Assembly (NCBI GenBank): GCA_959347315.1 | Contig: OY365813.1 | Coordinates: forward strand, 21,985,272 to 22,049,271 | Length of the DNA: 64,000 nt | From: Bimastos eiseni | Lineage: Eukaryota > Annelida > Clitellata > Crassiclitellata > Lumbricidae | Reading direction: 5' to 3' | In this document: positions 32,101-44,500 of the stretch, one piece after another | How positions within the stretch are numbered: the first letter of the stretch is position 1 | How the letters are laid out: every line of letters starts with the position of its first letter | Translations under genes and position numbers: made by a program | Notes under the pieces: model-generated | The model's input: only the letters and a program-made list of their open reading frames with translations | What the model was told of the DNA's origin: nothing | Database searches by the model: none

Positions 32101-35100
32101 AAACCTGATAATCGGATAATAAAGCGATGTTTCTTGTACCGACGAAAATCAAGAAACACGATTATCATCGGATGATTAGCGTTTAACACATGGCCAGAAT
32201 GTTGTAAGTGAACTCTTAAACCATTCGGCAGACCAACAAAAAATAGCCATTCACTTCTTGCACCATTCATTTGTTCATTCATTCATTCATTTGCCCCTTT
32301 AATTCATTCACTCACCACTCATTGACTCACTCACTTACTCACTCATTCACTCACTCACTCACTCATTAACTCACTCACCCATTTATTCACGCATTGACTC
32401 ATTCATTCATTCATTCAGTACACAACAACTACATAAGTAAATTGCTTTCATTTGCATTTGACAGGGCAGCGATTCACCCATTCAGCCAGTGAATTAGCTA
32501 GCCAGTCAGTCAGTCACCTGGCTAATCTGGCAGCCACACCGCCATATAGTCAACCAAACAGACAGCCAGTCACCAAGTCAGTATCCCTCAACCTATCAAG
32601 CCAGTAAAGACAGCAGCCAATACCATAGTAAGACCCACCTGATCGTATTGAACTCCATCCGCATTCAAGAAGCAAAGCATCTCGAAGGAAGACAGTTTGC
32701 AGACGAGATTACCGTCCACCTGAACGCTCTTTGCCGACAAATCCTACGAATTTAAAAAACTGACAAATAAAATAGAAAAACACCACACAACGCAGCAACA
32801 ATTCATGATAGGAAAAACCATGAAATAATAAAAATAATAATAATGATGATAATAATAATAATCAAAGTAACTTTCGCCGTTCATGGGAACGAACAATATG
32901 GCCATTCCAGACAACCAACATATTTTAAGAAAATGAAGAAGAAGTAGAATAAGAAGAAGAAGGAGTCTAATTTCAAACTGACAGCATCGCAATATGATTA
33001 CAAGCACAGTGTGAAGGAATAATGACGAGTTGCTACGGGAGTAAAATTTAATTGTCGGCAGCAAAGAAGAGAACCTACTCTTAGAGTGTAACCCTGTTCC
33101 GTAATGTACTCCATGGCCGACGCCAATCCTTGCAGCATCTCGACTAAGTCACCCATCATCAATCGAAAGCCATTCTCCTATAGAGTCAAATAAATACAGT
33201 AAAGATTATAATGCTTAGCAATGAAAGACGACAATGTAAAAGGTTACAAGACTATGTTCAAGCTTCAAAGGCTAGCAGATCAGTTCAAAGGTTAATCAAT
33301 TCAGTTCAAAGGATAGATGATTCATTTTAAAGTTAGAAGTTCCAGTTGAAAGGTTAGAAGATTCATTAAACAGGCTAGAAGAATCAGTTTAACGGTTAGA
33401 GAATTCAGTTCAAAGGTTTGAAGATTCGGTTCAAAGGTCAGAAAAGCCAGTTCAGAGGTTAGAAGAATCAGTTCAAAGGTTGGTAGATTTAATTCAAAGG
33501 TTAGCAGATTCAGTTCAAAGGCTAGCAGATTCAGTTCAAAGGCTAGAAGATTCAGTTCAAAGGCTAGAAGAGTCAGTTCAAAGGCTAGGAGATTCAGTTC
33601 AAAGGCTAGCAGATTCAGTTCAAAGGTTAGAAGATTCAGTTCAAAGATTAGAAGATTCAGTTCAAAGATTAGAAGATTCAGTTCAAAGGCTAGAAGAGTC
33701 AGTTCAAAGGCTAGGAGATTCAGTTCAAAGGCTAGCAGATTCAGTTCAAAGGTTAGCAGATTCAGTTCAAAGGCTAGCAGATTCAGTTCAAAGGCTAGAA
33801 GATTCAGTTCAAAGGCTAGCAGATTCAGTTGAGTCCCACACATTGCGCTGCTTGCAAGGTATACAAAGAAAACGAGAAAGAAAGACAGACCAAGACCACC
33901 GTGAATGGACAACACAAATGCCGATTAATACATCTCTTCTACTAACGCAATAACGGACAACAGTAAACTTGACAAATGACCGACGACAATGGAGATCATT
34001 AATTCGTAAATTCCCGGCAAATGATTGGCGTCAGAAACTGATGATGAATTAGTTTCGGAGAATGGAATGACATAGAAACGAAGAAAGAGAACGATTACAT
34101 TCCTCAGATATTGAAAGAAATCTGTCAAACCTTGATGAAAAACGCCAGAGACCCGTTCGACATGAATTCCGTGACCATCATGTAGGGCGTCGTTTTTGAG
34201 ACGACCCCTAGGAGAGTGATGACGTTTGGGTGGCTTAGCCTCCACAGGATCTCGGCTTTCGATAGCAAGTGGATCCGATCCTCCTCCGAAGTGTTCTCGT
34301 TCAGACTTTCGATCATGATCGGGACTTCCGAGGTTCCTTGAGTCATGAGCTTGCCGACGCAGACGTTGCCGTAGGAACCTGGAGCAGTCAGGAAGCACTC
34401 CTGATTAAGCTGGTGCCCTGCACTTGACTCTCAAGTGGTGCTCTAGAAGTTTGGAGATTACTATTAGGAAGGGAAATAGATAATCCTGCCGAGGTATTGA
34501 GACCCAGACTCACTGGACCCACAATGTGGGTCATATTATATCACCTGCGATAATCCGCTCATCCATCCTTCAATCGATCCAGCTATCCATTCAGTTATCC
34601 ATTCATTCATCTATTCATCCATCCATCCATTCATGCCTCCCTCAATCGAACCATCCATCCATCCAACCATCTGACAATGCATCCAAATAAGCACACATCG
34701 TGTCATCCATTCATCCAACCATGCATCAGTATATGCAACCCTCCATCCACCCATCCATCCATCTAACGCCCCACCCACACATCCCCCCACCAACAACACG
34801 TCCCTTACCCTTGAGCAGTATGGATTCGATGGTGATGGCAGCTGGCTCTATCTCACAGACCCTTTCCCTAGTACAACTCAACGGATCTTCGTAGGCGAAG
34901 GGATCCGCGTAGATGTGCAGACTGTCCGTTCCAGACGTAGACGGAAGACTAGCTGAAAAGACATCAACACAACCTCAGGCCACGGGCGGAAACTTAGGGG
35001 GGGACAGCGGGGGACGGTCCCCCCCCAAAAAGTTGATAAAGCAGCCTATATCCCCCCCTCAAATTTCAGGCGAAGGGATCCGCGTAGGGCTGGTTCGTGG

Positions 35101-38100
35101 TGTGCCTGCCTGTCCTAGTTTGCGGGTTGTCTCAGGTCAGTGAGTGTCTCATCATCCTGAGGTGCAAGACACCAGGCCGAGAGATAAGAGGCCGACCTGC
35201 AAGTCAATTTAAAGTTCAGAGGCCGTGACCTCGCCTGGGTTTCGATGCTGTGTCTGGTAAACGTGTGCTTAGCTGTGTGTCGACTCTCTAGTATTGGCTA
35301 CACAGCGTGATGCTTAAGGTATAGTGTACTTAAGCAACCGACGGTGCAATCATATACATGCTGCAAGAGAGGGTATGATAAATTATAATGAATATTGAAT
35401 TGAAATCTTGACAAAATATTTTTAGGGCTTCGTAACATACATGCTTAAATTCACGCAGACCGAACTATCTTTTAAAATAAGTTTCAAAACTGATTATGCC
35501 TAATCAGCATGATGAAGGTTGAAATTGTTATAATTATACTTTTAAGGAGTAAGGCTATCCTTCGAACAATGAAATAAGGCGGCCCTTCACGGCCACCGTT
35601 GCTTCATCTGCTATCAACTCTTTTCACTTTGTTCCTAACAGTTTATGTGGTTAAATCCTCATCCATAAGTTTACTCATTTTATTGCATTGAGCGTCTTTT
35701 AATATTTGAGTGATTTAGTCTAGCGGCAGCGTTGGATTTTTGTGAAAAATGAAGCGAGATTATTATAGTAGTCAACAAACAATCTCATACTGGATGAGGT
35801 AAGCGTAGTTATCTGTAACATAATGTAAGTGTAAAACCATTTGGACTTGTATCCCATGTGCGACGGAATAACCGTGTATCTAGTGCGTATACGGTATTGT
35901 GGCAGTGACGACTTTAGCCATAGGCTCGGGCCAACTTACCTGCGTCTCTCCCGGTTGCATACCATGGCCCCTCAAAATCAGACCCACCCATCATGGTTGG
36001 CTAAGTTTAGAATTGCCAAAGTTTTTTATTATTATTATTTTCATGTGTTAGGCTTGCCAGTTACGGCGCTGTGCGTTGCATGGCTAGTGCATCTAATTGA
36101 AGAACATGGGCCTAATTACTTAGCTCTATTATTAGTATCAATAAAAAATTCACATTTTAGTTCTCTAGAGTCTAGATCTACGCTCAACTGTGCTTCAAGT
36201 ATTGCTGTTCTGATCATCTAAACCGTCGTTTAGTACGTAGTGGTCGATTGGCTGGAGTGGGAGAGACGCAGGGGTCTACAGCATACACAAGCCATGGGAG
36301 ACCATTGAGTATGGTCTCCACTTTTCGATTTTTATTTCATTAATCAAGATGAAACTTAAATTATCATCTCCCCTGAGCTATTCATTATTAAATACACTCA
36401 GCAGAACAGCAAACAAATGTAAATGAAAACGCTTTTATATTGCTACCGTATATACGCCTATAATATAACCTCGACCCATCTCATTTTTCAATAAGAATCT
36501 GATCCAGAGAGATCCCTCATCACCGCTCGTCCTTTGAATGGATGCCACGCCATCATTATACACTAGCCTTGCTCAAAATGAGATTTGTAACGTAATGGGC
36601 GCCATGCGTGGATGCCGACGGTTAAATTCGACTCCTGTAGTAAGGTTTTTATTAAATTAATAATAATAATAATTACTTAGGGTTCCCATGCAAGGACCGT
36701 ACTAAACCAAGATTTAAATATCTGAAATAATCCAGCATCGATAAGCGAACCGCAGTAATAATAAGATATTCCTTTATTTAGAAATAACAATATCGGACAA
36801 TTACTCAGAAATGCTTAGGCCTGCAGTCAGTCGCTAAAAGAAATTTAAAAAACTAGTAAATATTTTGTTATAATGATCTGGGGATAAATTTAGTCGTCTT
36901 GGGGTGGGAGAACATGGTTGTGTACTCTTAATTGGTGATTGGCGTGGGTACGGCGTGGAGGTAGGAGTTGGTTAAAACATGCTCGGGGTTATGTAAAATG
37001 GAAAAAAGGAGACGCACGAGACGCGGCCTATTTTTGTATTTTTGCTGCATCCATGATTGGGAATTAAAATTTCCTCCGACCTGTCCCCCGAACCAAATTT
37101 CTTCATCTGTCCCCCCCCCAAACCCGCGACCAAGTCTCCGCCTGAGCTCAGGCGCTATATAAACTAAGTTGAAACTGCCTGCACTTTGGCAGTGCCATTC
37201 TCAAGCCTGGATAAAGGAGGAGAGTGATGCTAATAATGACTTATTTATCACACAGTGTCATTAAACTGAAACTACTACCAGTATTTATCTGTAAAATTCC
37301 GCCACTGTAAAGTTCTTTCACAGTGCCAGTCCCGAGCCAGCGAAAAGGAGCAGGGCGACGCTAATAATCCTTATTATCACACAGTGTCGTTAAACAGAAA
37401 CCACTACTACTGCATCAATTGATCAGTATATGGAGGAGATACTTACAACTGCTCTGGTTGACGTGAACTCGACCAATTGACTGAGCGCCTACAACACATA
37501 AAACACCATTAATCAATCTCCTTCAAAGACGACCCATGACCTCTGTACCTATGAGCCATCTATTGATTGAAGCCTTTTCAACACAGGCAGCTTATATTAT
37601 ATTGAAGATTTTCAGACGATTGCTTAATTGCAATTCAGTGCTGGTGAATGTGCTTTCGAAGTTTTGATATTACAATTACGACAATGATCATAATTACAAT
37701 TACCGTTGATGTATTTCAGCATATCGCAGTCGCTGCTGTTGCCTTCGCAGCTACGTTTCTTTCGCCTGCAAACCATCACAACACATCTTAATAGCAATAT
37801 CATTGGCAGAACACGATATCCTATATCCAATTGGTCAGCGAGCTCACATTGTAACGGGTTCAAACCAAGCGTCGTATTCACCACTAGGCCAGCAAGGCCC
37901 TGGCCTAGTGGCAGAACATTTCAAGGGATGGCAAAACTGGATATAAATTTTTTTGAATGGAAGAAGTAAATGATAGCAAGCCAGTGGACTATACTGTTGT
38001 TACAATTTAAACCAATACTGTAATACACTCACAAAGTTAACACATTTAATTTAGTTTCGTTATTTAATAAAAACAGACTTGCATAGTGTTGCTTTCTCTT

Positions 38101-41100
38101 CTACTATGACGTCTGTTAAAATTTCTGGATTTCAATATGCAATTTCAATTTTGGGAGGGGTGACATAGAAATCTTGGCCTAGAGTAGGAATCCTCTCTCC
38201 CTTCCCCAATAAAGACAAGCCTAGGTTAATTAAATCTAAAACGAGGCCAAGCAAGAGTCTTTGTTCGAATTAATTAATGCATTGGCATATGATGATTCAT
38301 GATTCATCGTTGTCTTTCTTCTCAAGCCGACGCCACCGACGCAGGTGTTCAATAATCAAGCGACGAATGTTCGACGAATGTTCAATAAATGCGACCCAAA
38401 ATAAAGATAAAATCAAACGAGACACACCATCGATGTCATCAATAAACGGGCGGAGGGAAGTCTAGCAGGGCAAATGTAGCAGTTTCAGTTTAACAACACT
38501 GTGTTATAACAAAGATCATTGGCGTTGCCCTCCTCTTTTCCCCAGGCTTGGGACTGGCACTGCTATTTGTGCGAGCAGTGGTGTAGCAGTTAGTAGTATA
38601 TGTAGGTGCAGTTTAATGACACTGTGTCCAGCGTCGCCCTCCTCCTTATCGAGGCTTGGGACTGGCAATGCCTGAGTGCGAACGGGGGCGGACAATAGAT
38701 TCGATTACCAAAGAATAAATCACACTACAGGTAATAATTGATTGCATAATTCTGTTGCATACCTGTAGATGAGTACAACTGCGACAACGGCGATGATGAC
38801 AACGCAGACAACAACGCCAACCGCTGTACCTACGATTATTGCAACGATATTCGGAGACTGAGAGACAACCGGTAGATATGCTAAAACAACCAATTGACAA
38901 CACACCGTAAACTCTATATGCTACATTACACCTGGGAGTCTGGGACTAATATGGAAGTGATATGAAGCCGCAACGTGTCGATTTTATCCTGCAAAAGTCC
39001 CGGATGTAGTCACACACATAACCTTGGTCAGTGGATGCTAATAATAGGCTTCTATGTTAGTCCAGATAACGCGTATACACATAACAATCGTGACCTTAAC
39101 GGCGCTGCAGATCATCTTATACCCTTGTACACTCTGTAATATCACACAAGGGAGCTAGGGTAATCATATAATCCTAACCAGATAACAATCTGAGATATTT
39201 CCAAGTAATGGAAAGAAGACATTGTAATCTGATATAATACAAAGAAATGGATTTGGAATCAACTGAGAAGGCTCCTTGCAGGGGTTTTATACAAATAACC
39301 AAATCAACAACTCGGATGGTTTTGCAGCCAAGGTAGAGCTACGATAATAGACACACTTCACTATAGGACATTTTGCTGTTGAACACGAATTAGAGGAGAG
39401 ATACATTAGTACCAGAGAGAAAAAAATCAATAAACTTATCTAGACGATATCAGTTTCAGTAAGCGATATCTCTGATGATGGTTTCATCGGGGTTACTTTC
39501 TTGACTCTGGACAGAATCAAGTTAGGTCCGTATATCAACGAGGCCTACCGAGAGGAAGAGAGAGAGAGAGAATTGGGTGAGAGAGAGGGCGAGTGAGAGA
39601 GGGTGAGAGACTGAAGGTGAGGAAGAGAGAGACAGATACAGAGAGACAGAGACAGACAGACAGAAACAGACAAGACATAGAGAGCAAGGTAGATCCTCTT
39701 GGTTATTATCTGAAGTATAGGCCTATATGGAGGCTGTACTTTCAACGCAGTCTTTTGTCTGGTGTTGCACTCTGCCCTCTACTTCATCTCCAGAACGAGA
39801 CTGCCTCTTGTGAAACGCATACATTTGCTAGCAAACGGTTAATCTTTTCACACCTTCCCACCACAACAACTTCAATCTTTCGTCGAAATCTCTCCGATCT
39901 CGCCCTTCCTGCTCTCTCACCCCCTAAAGATGTCCTAACCCTCTCTTCCCGCCTTCAGATTCTTTTCCGGCTCCTTTAAACTGGGACAAAAATGGATATT
40001 GTCTCACATTTCTCCTCCTTCATTCATCCATTTCCGAAAAAATCTTTACCCAAAAATCTTCACCTCCACAGCCTCAAACCACCCTCTACCAGACACCCAC
40101 CTCACAACTCTCACCTCTCGTCACTCCCACCCTGTTAAACACCCACCTCCCATCTCACAATCTCTCACCAACAACACCCCTCTCACATTTCCCTCACATC
40201 GCTTCTTCCTTGCAATACACTCCTCTTCTCACACCTCCTTCTCACCTTCCTCATACCAAGCATCACCCTTTGCTGCAGCTTCCCATGCCCCATGCCCACT
40301 CTAGCCACCCTTAGCCGGTACCCTCTCTCTCCTCGTGTGTATATGTTAGACATATTAATGAATCAATGAAGCTTGATATAGCGCCTTTTCGAGAAATCTA
40401 CTCAGAGGCGGTCCCGGTCCAACCTCGGCCAAATAAGACAGATTTTATATGGAATGAAAAAAATGGGGTAGATATAGTTCATAGGTAAGAGCCGAAGATC
40501 CATTGGGAAGCTATTCCAGGCAGTCGACATGTATAGGTCTATATAAGAGATCCAGAGAGAAAATAAGTCAGGAAAATGAGGTAAACATAATCGTTATGAA
40601 CGCTTTTGTTACAGCGGCGACGAGTTAATTGGAGAGATGGCTCTTAAGAAAATCTGTTCCGTTAATTAAGAATTCGTCATCGACTCACTTTCGCTCGTTC
40701 CCGATCGCAGGTCGGTCTTAGCGGACACCGGGTTGCTGTAGTCGCCCCACGAGGACAACACCCTTCCTCTTACCTGCAAATAGGAAACATTTGAGAGTTC
40801 GTTTATGTCGCTTCTCATATAGGGCGTTTCACATAAAGCGTTTCACATAACACTGACACTGACAGAAGACATTTCACATAAGGCATTTCAGGTGAGACGT
40901 TTCACATATGACATTTCACATAGGGCGTCCAAGACATTTTACAAATCACACAAGACGATATTTCGCATATATATATTATAAATAATATATAAAAAAATAT
41001 ATAATATCGGGCGTTTCGTATAAAGGACAAACAACGCGCGCCAACCAACGCAGTAGGAAACTTCGAGAAGGCAATCACCACCTGAGAAAATCTCACCCTC

Positions 41101-41555
41101 GGTGCATTCGGGGGTCGACTGTATCGCCAGAGGGTGGGTGGGCTGCCCAATGCTCTACCCCGCCTGAGGTCGAGCTAAATGGGCGTTGAGACCATATGAA
41201 CACTATCCATGCTGTTCAATGCTCCCAGGAACTTAAGTGATATTCTGCCCTCGGCGTCCATCTTCGTTTTCAACAACGAATCTGTCCGTCTGTCTGTCTG
41301 TAGGCGGCGATCTCGTTTGACAGGCAGGGGGCATGAGGATGATGAGGGGTAAGAAATGTGGGGTAGGGGGTTAAACGTATAAAGTGTCCCCACTGTAAAA
41401 GGTGAGGAGACTTGTCCCACTCGACCCCCTCCCCGGAACGCCGCTCCTGTGTCTGTCTGTCTGTCTGTTATTTTGTCTCTCTCTGTCTGTCTCTCTGTCC
41501 GGCTGCTACCATTATTTCTCTGTACACAAGCATTGTTATTTCCTTTATGGGTGTA

Positions 41556-41589
<34 letters not shown>

Positions 41590-44500
41590 CGATTCTCTGC
41601 CATCTTCCCTTGTGTATGTCTGTCTAAACTAATGGCTGGATTCTCTCCATCGGCTTCTCGCTCTTTAAAGACGTTTCTTTTCCGTGGAATTTCTGGGCTG
41701 TACTCTGAATAGTTATTCTGTGAGAGGCGTTATATAAATCCAAAGAAAAGATACGATATATATCCGCCTATTTGTCCGTCTCGTTATCATTCTGTATCTA
41801 GTCTTTCCTTCCACCTATCCATCCACACAAAAACAAAAAAGTCCCTACTCAAATCAACGAATGATTACCGAGCCTCAAACCTACCTCCACCCCTCCCCTA
41901 GTGCAAAACAGTAGACTCGTCCACACTTCCACCCCTGCAAAACAATAGACCCGCCCGCCCCTCCCCAAACAAAGACACGGCACATCAAAACAATTCTTAT
42001 GGTAAGAGCAAACAACGCTAAAGGTCCAATGCATATACACCCACGCTCTAACGAGACAACAACGTACTACAGCCATCAAATCTCTGTACACAAACAGACA
42101 AAAAGCTATGGATTACATGTCGCTATTTACAGTCCTGACAGTCACAATTGTTGGGTCTACATTAGACACAGAAGCAAGCCACTATCAGACACCAAATAAG
42201 TATGGAGATTATTCATTTATGAGCTAGGAACCTGTCGCTTGGAAGTCCTGTCTAAATCCATGCTATAATGACGTCATTCGTTCAATACAATATTGTCCTA
42301 ACATGCTTAATTAAGTAATTATTTCATGTATTTCTTCGTATGTTTGTTTATTATCTCGCAACACAATCGCGTCATGTCAAATAAAAACAATTAATTAAAT
42401 CGCTCATACATTCGTTCATTTATGTATTCCAGAGGTGTCAAACTTTTTGTAATGGCGGGCCAGTAGCAATAATATTTTTCCAGACAAGAGTTCCGAAGGC
42501 GTATGAGGGAAATGGGGTAGAGATCTCAGAGGGGGCATACAAACACTTTAATTAGGCCTTTAAGACGTGATTATGATATGCATTATCAAAAACGCCTTAA
42601 AATGACAAACTATACCTTTTATGCTCAATAATTAATGTGTAGTCTCAAGACAAGGCTCCACGGGCAAGAAGTATCTCGTCCGCGAGCAAGAAATGATTAA
42701 TTCTCTCACCAACACTGCTTACAGTCCAGCAGTGCCAGTCCCAAGCCTGGATAAAGGAGGAGGGCGATCTTTGTTATCACACAGTGTCGTTAAACTGCAA
42801 CTAAAACCACCATCTCTCGTGTGTGATATTCATTACTCTACAGCCCCAATTCATCACCCTATGCCCCAATTCATCACCCTATGCCCCAATTCATCACCCT
42901 ATGCCCCAATTCATCACCCTATGCCCCTCTCCAACTGACCTGGAAGATGTAGACAGTGCTGGCAGAGAGACCGCTGACGGTAGCGTTGGGAAAGGCGGTG
43001 GAAAGGGAGTGCGTCATGTTCCCAGCTGTCATCTCCAGGTACCTCACTTCGAAGGAGTTCACAGAAGTTGGATTGACGTCTAGAACAGTCCAGACCAGAT
43101 CCAATGAATCTGTACCTATTCGAGCAACGTAGAGATTGGCGATCCGTGGCAGGCCTATGTAGAAGAACAGAACAATGTCGTTCAATATCAATTCATTCAT
43201 TCGTTCGTCCGTTCGTCCATCCATCCATCCATCCATTCATGCAGCTAACCATCCACTGATTAATTAAATCGTTCATTCATTCATTCACTCATACATTAAT
43301 CCATCCTTCGTCCATCCATGCATCCATCCGTACATTCAAAAATTTATATAGCTCTCTTTCCAGGTAAACTATCATTCATTCATTCAGTAATCCATCCATC
43401 CATCCATGCAGCTATTCCTCCATCCATCCATCAATTAATTTGTACATTCATGCATTCTTTCGTTCGTTCGTGTGTTCGTTCGTTCATTCATTCACTCAAA
43501 AATTGATATAGCATCATTTCCAGGTGACCTCTCATTCGTTCGGCGCACATATTCATTTATTAATTCATATTTTTATATAGGGCCTTTCAAGATAAATTAT
43601 TATTCATTCAAGGCACTTATTCATTCATTCATTAAAAACTTTATATAGCTCCCTTTCCAGGTACCTACTGAAAAGCGCTCCCAACTCCATCCCCGACAAA
43701 AAAGTAAGTTTTCAAGTGACCATAAAATGCACCACTGCACAATTTATGGAACATACGTAATTCCAGAGGTAGGCCATTCCAAACCCTAAGGCCTACCACA
43801 GAGAATGCAACCCTTTTGCATAGCTGCTGTACAGACAAATGGAACCCCAAAAATCCTATCAATACCTGGCCCTGAACGCCAGTAAAACACTCACCTCACT
43901 TTGAAATTTATATAGCGCCCACCGAAAAATGTCACTCGGAGGCGCTCCGAGCACAACCACAGCTCTACAGCCCACACTAATGCAAAAAAACTGTCAGACT
44001 ATTGAAGCCCCACAACCTGATATGAACCAAAATGACATCCACTTTAATTTGGACAACCCGTTTTATTTGATGCAAGCGCTCGTGAATAAGCTGGTTCTCC
44101 GCGCTTGACTTTCGAGTGACGCTTTAGAAGCTGGGAGATTACAATTACGATTATAATTACGCACTCCTCACTATAGCTTCACGGAAGCAGCGGTTGTTTT
44201 ACCTGAGTAGAAACTGGTCGTAGTGAACGCTATATCGGTGCCAACCGACGTCTGACCAGGAGATGAGGAAGAGGAGGAGGAACCAGTTGGTGATGTTTCC
44301 ACGTAGATAGTCACTCTATAGGTAGAGGAAGGCTGCAGTCCAATCAGGTTCACGCTATGAAATCAACGTAATTATGTAACCATCGTTACGCGATATATAA
44401 AAAAATGGAAGATTAGGGTGGGTATTATTCAAAGGGGCAGTGGAATAATCCTAGGTCAATGGGTTCTATAGCATCACTAAGGAGTTATTTACCTCAGCAC

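Noticed and set aside
31466..32282. Two minus-strand frames (98 and 138 codons) in an Eph intron
   Set aside because: No recognised domain, no phase logic with the Eph exons, ordinary composition for the region.
33480..33953. Coiled-coil-like plus-strand ORF as a real gene
   Set aside because: Product of a 21-bp minisatellite inside an intron, no splice or promoter signs. Kept only as a finding.
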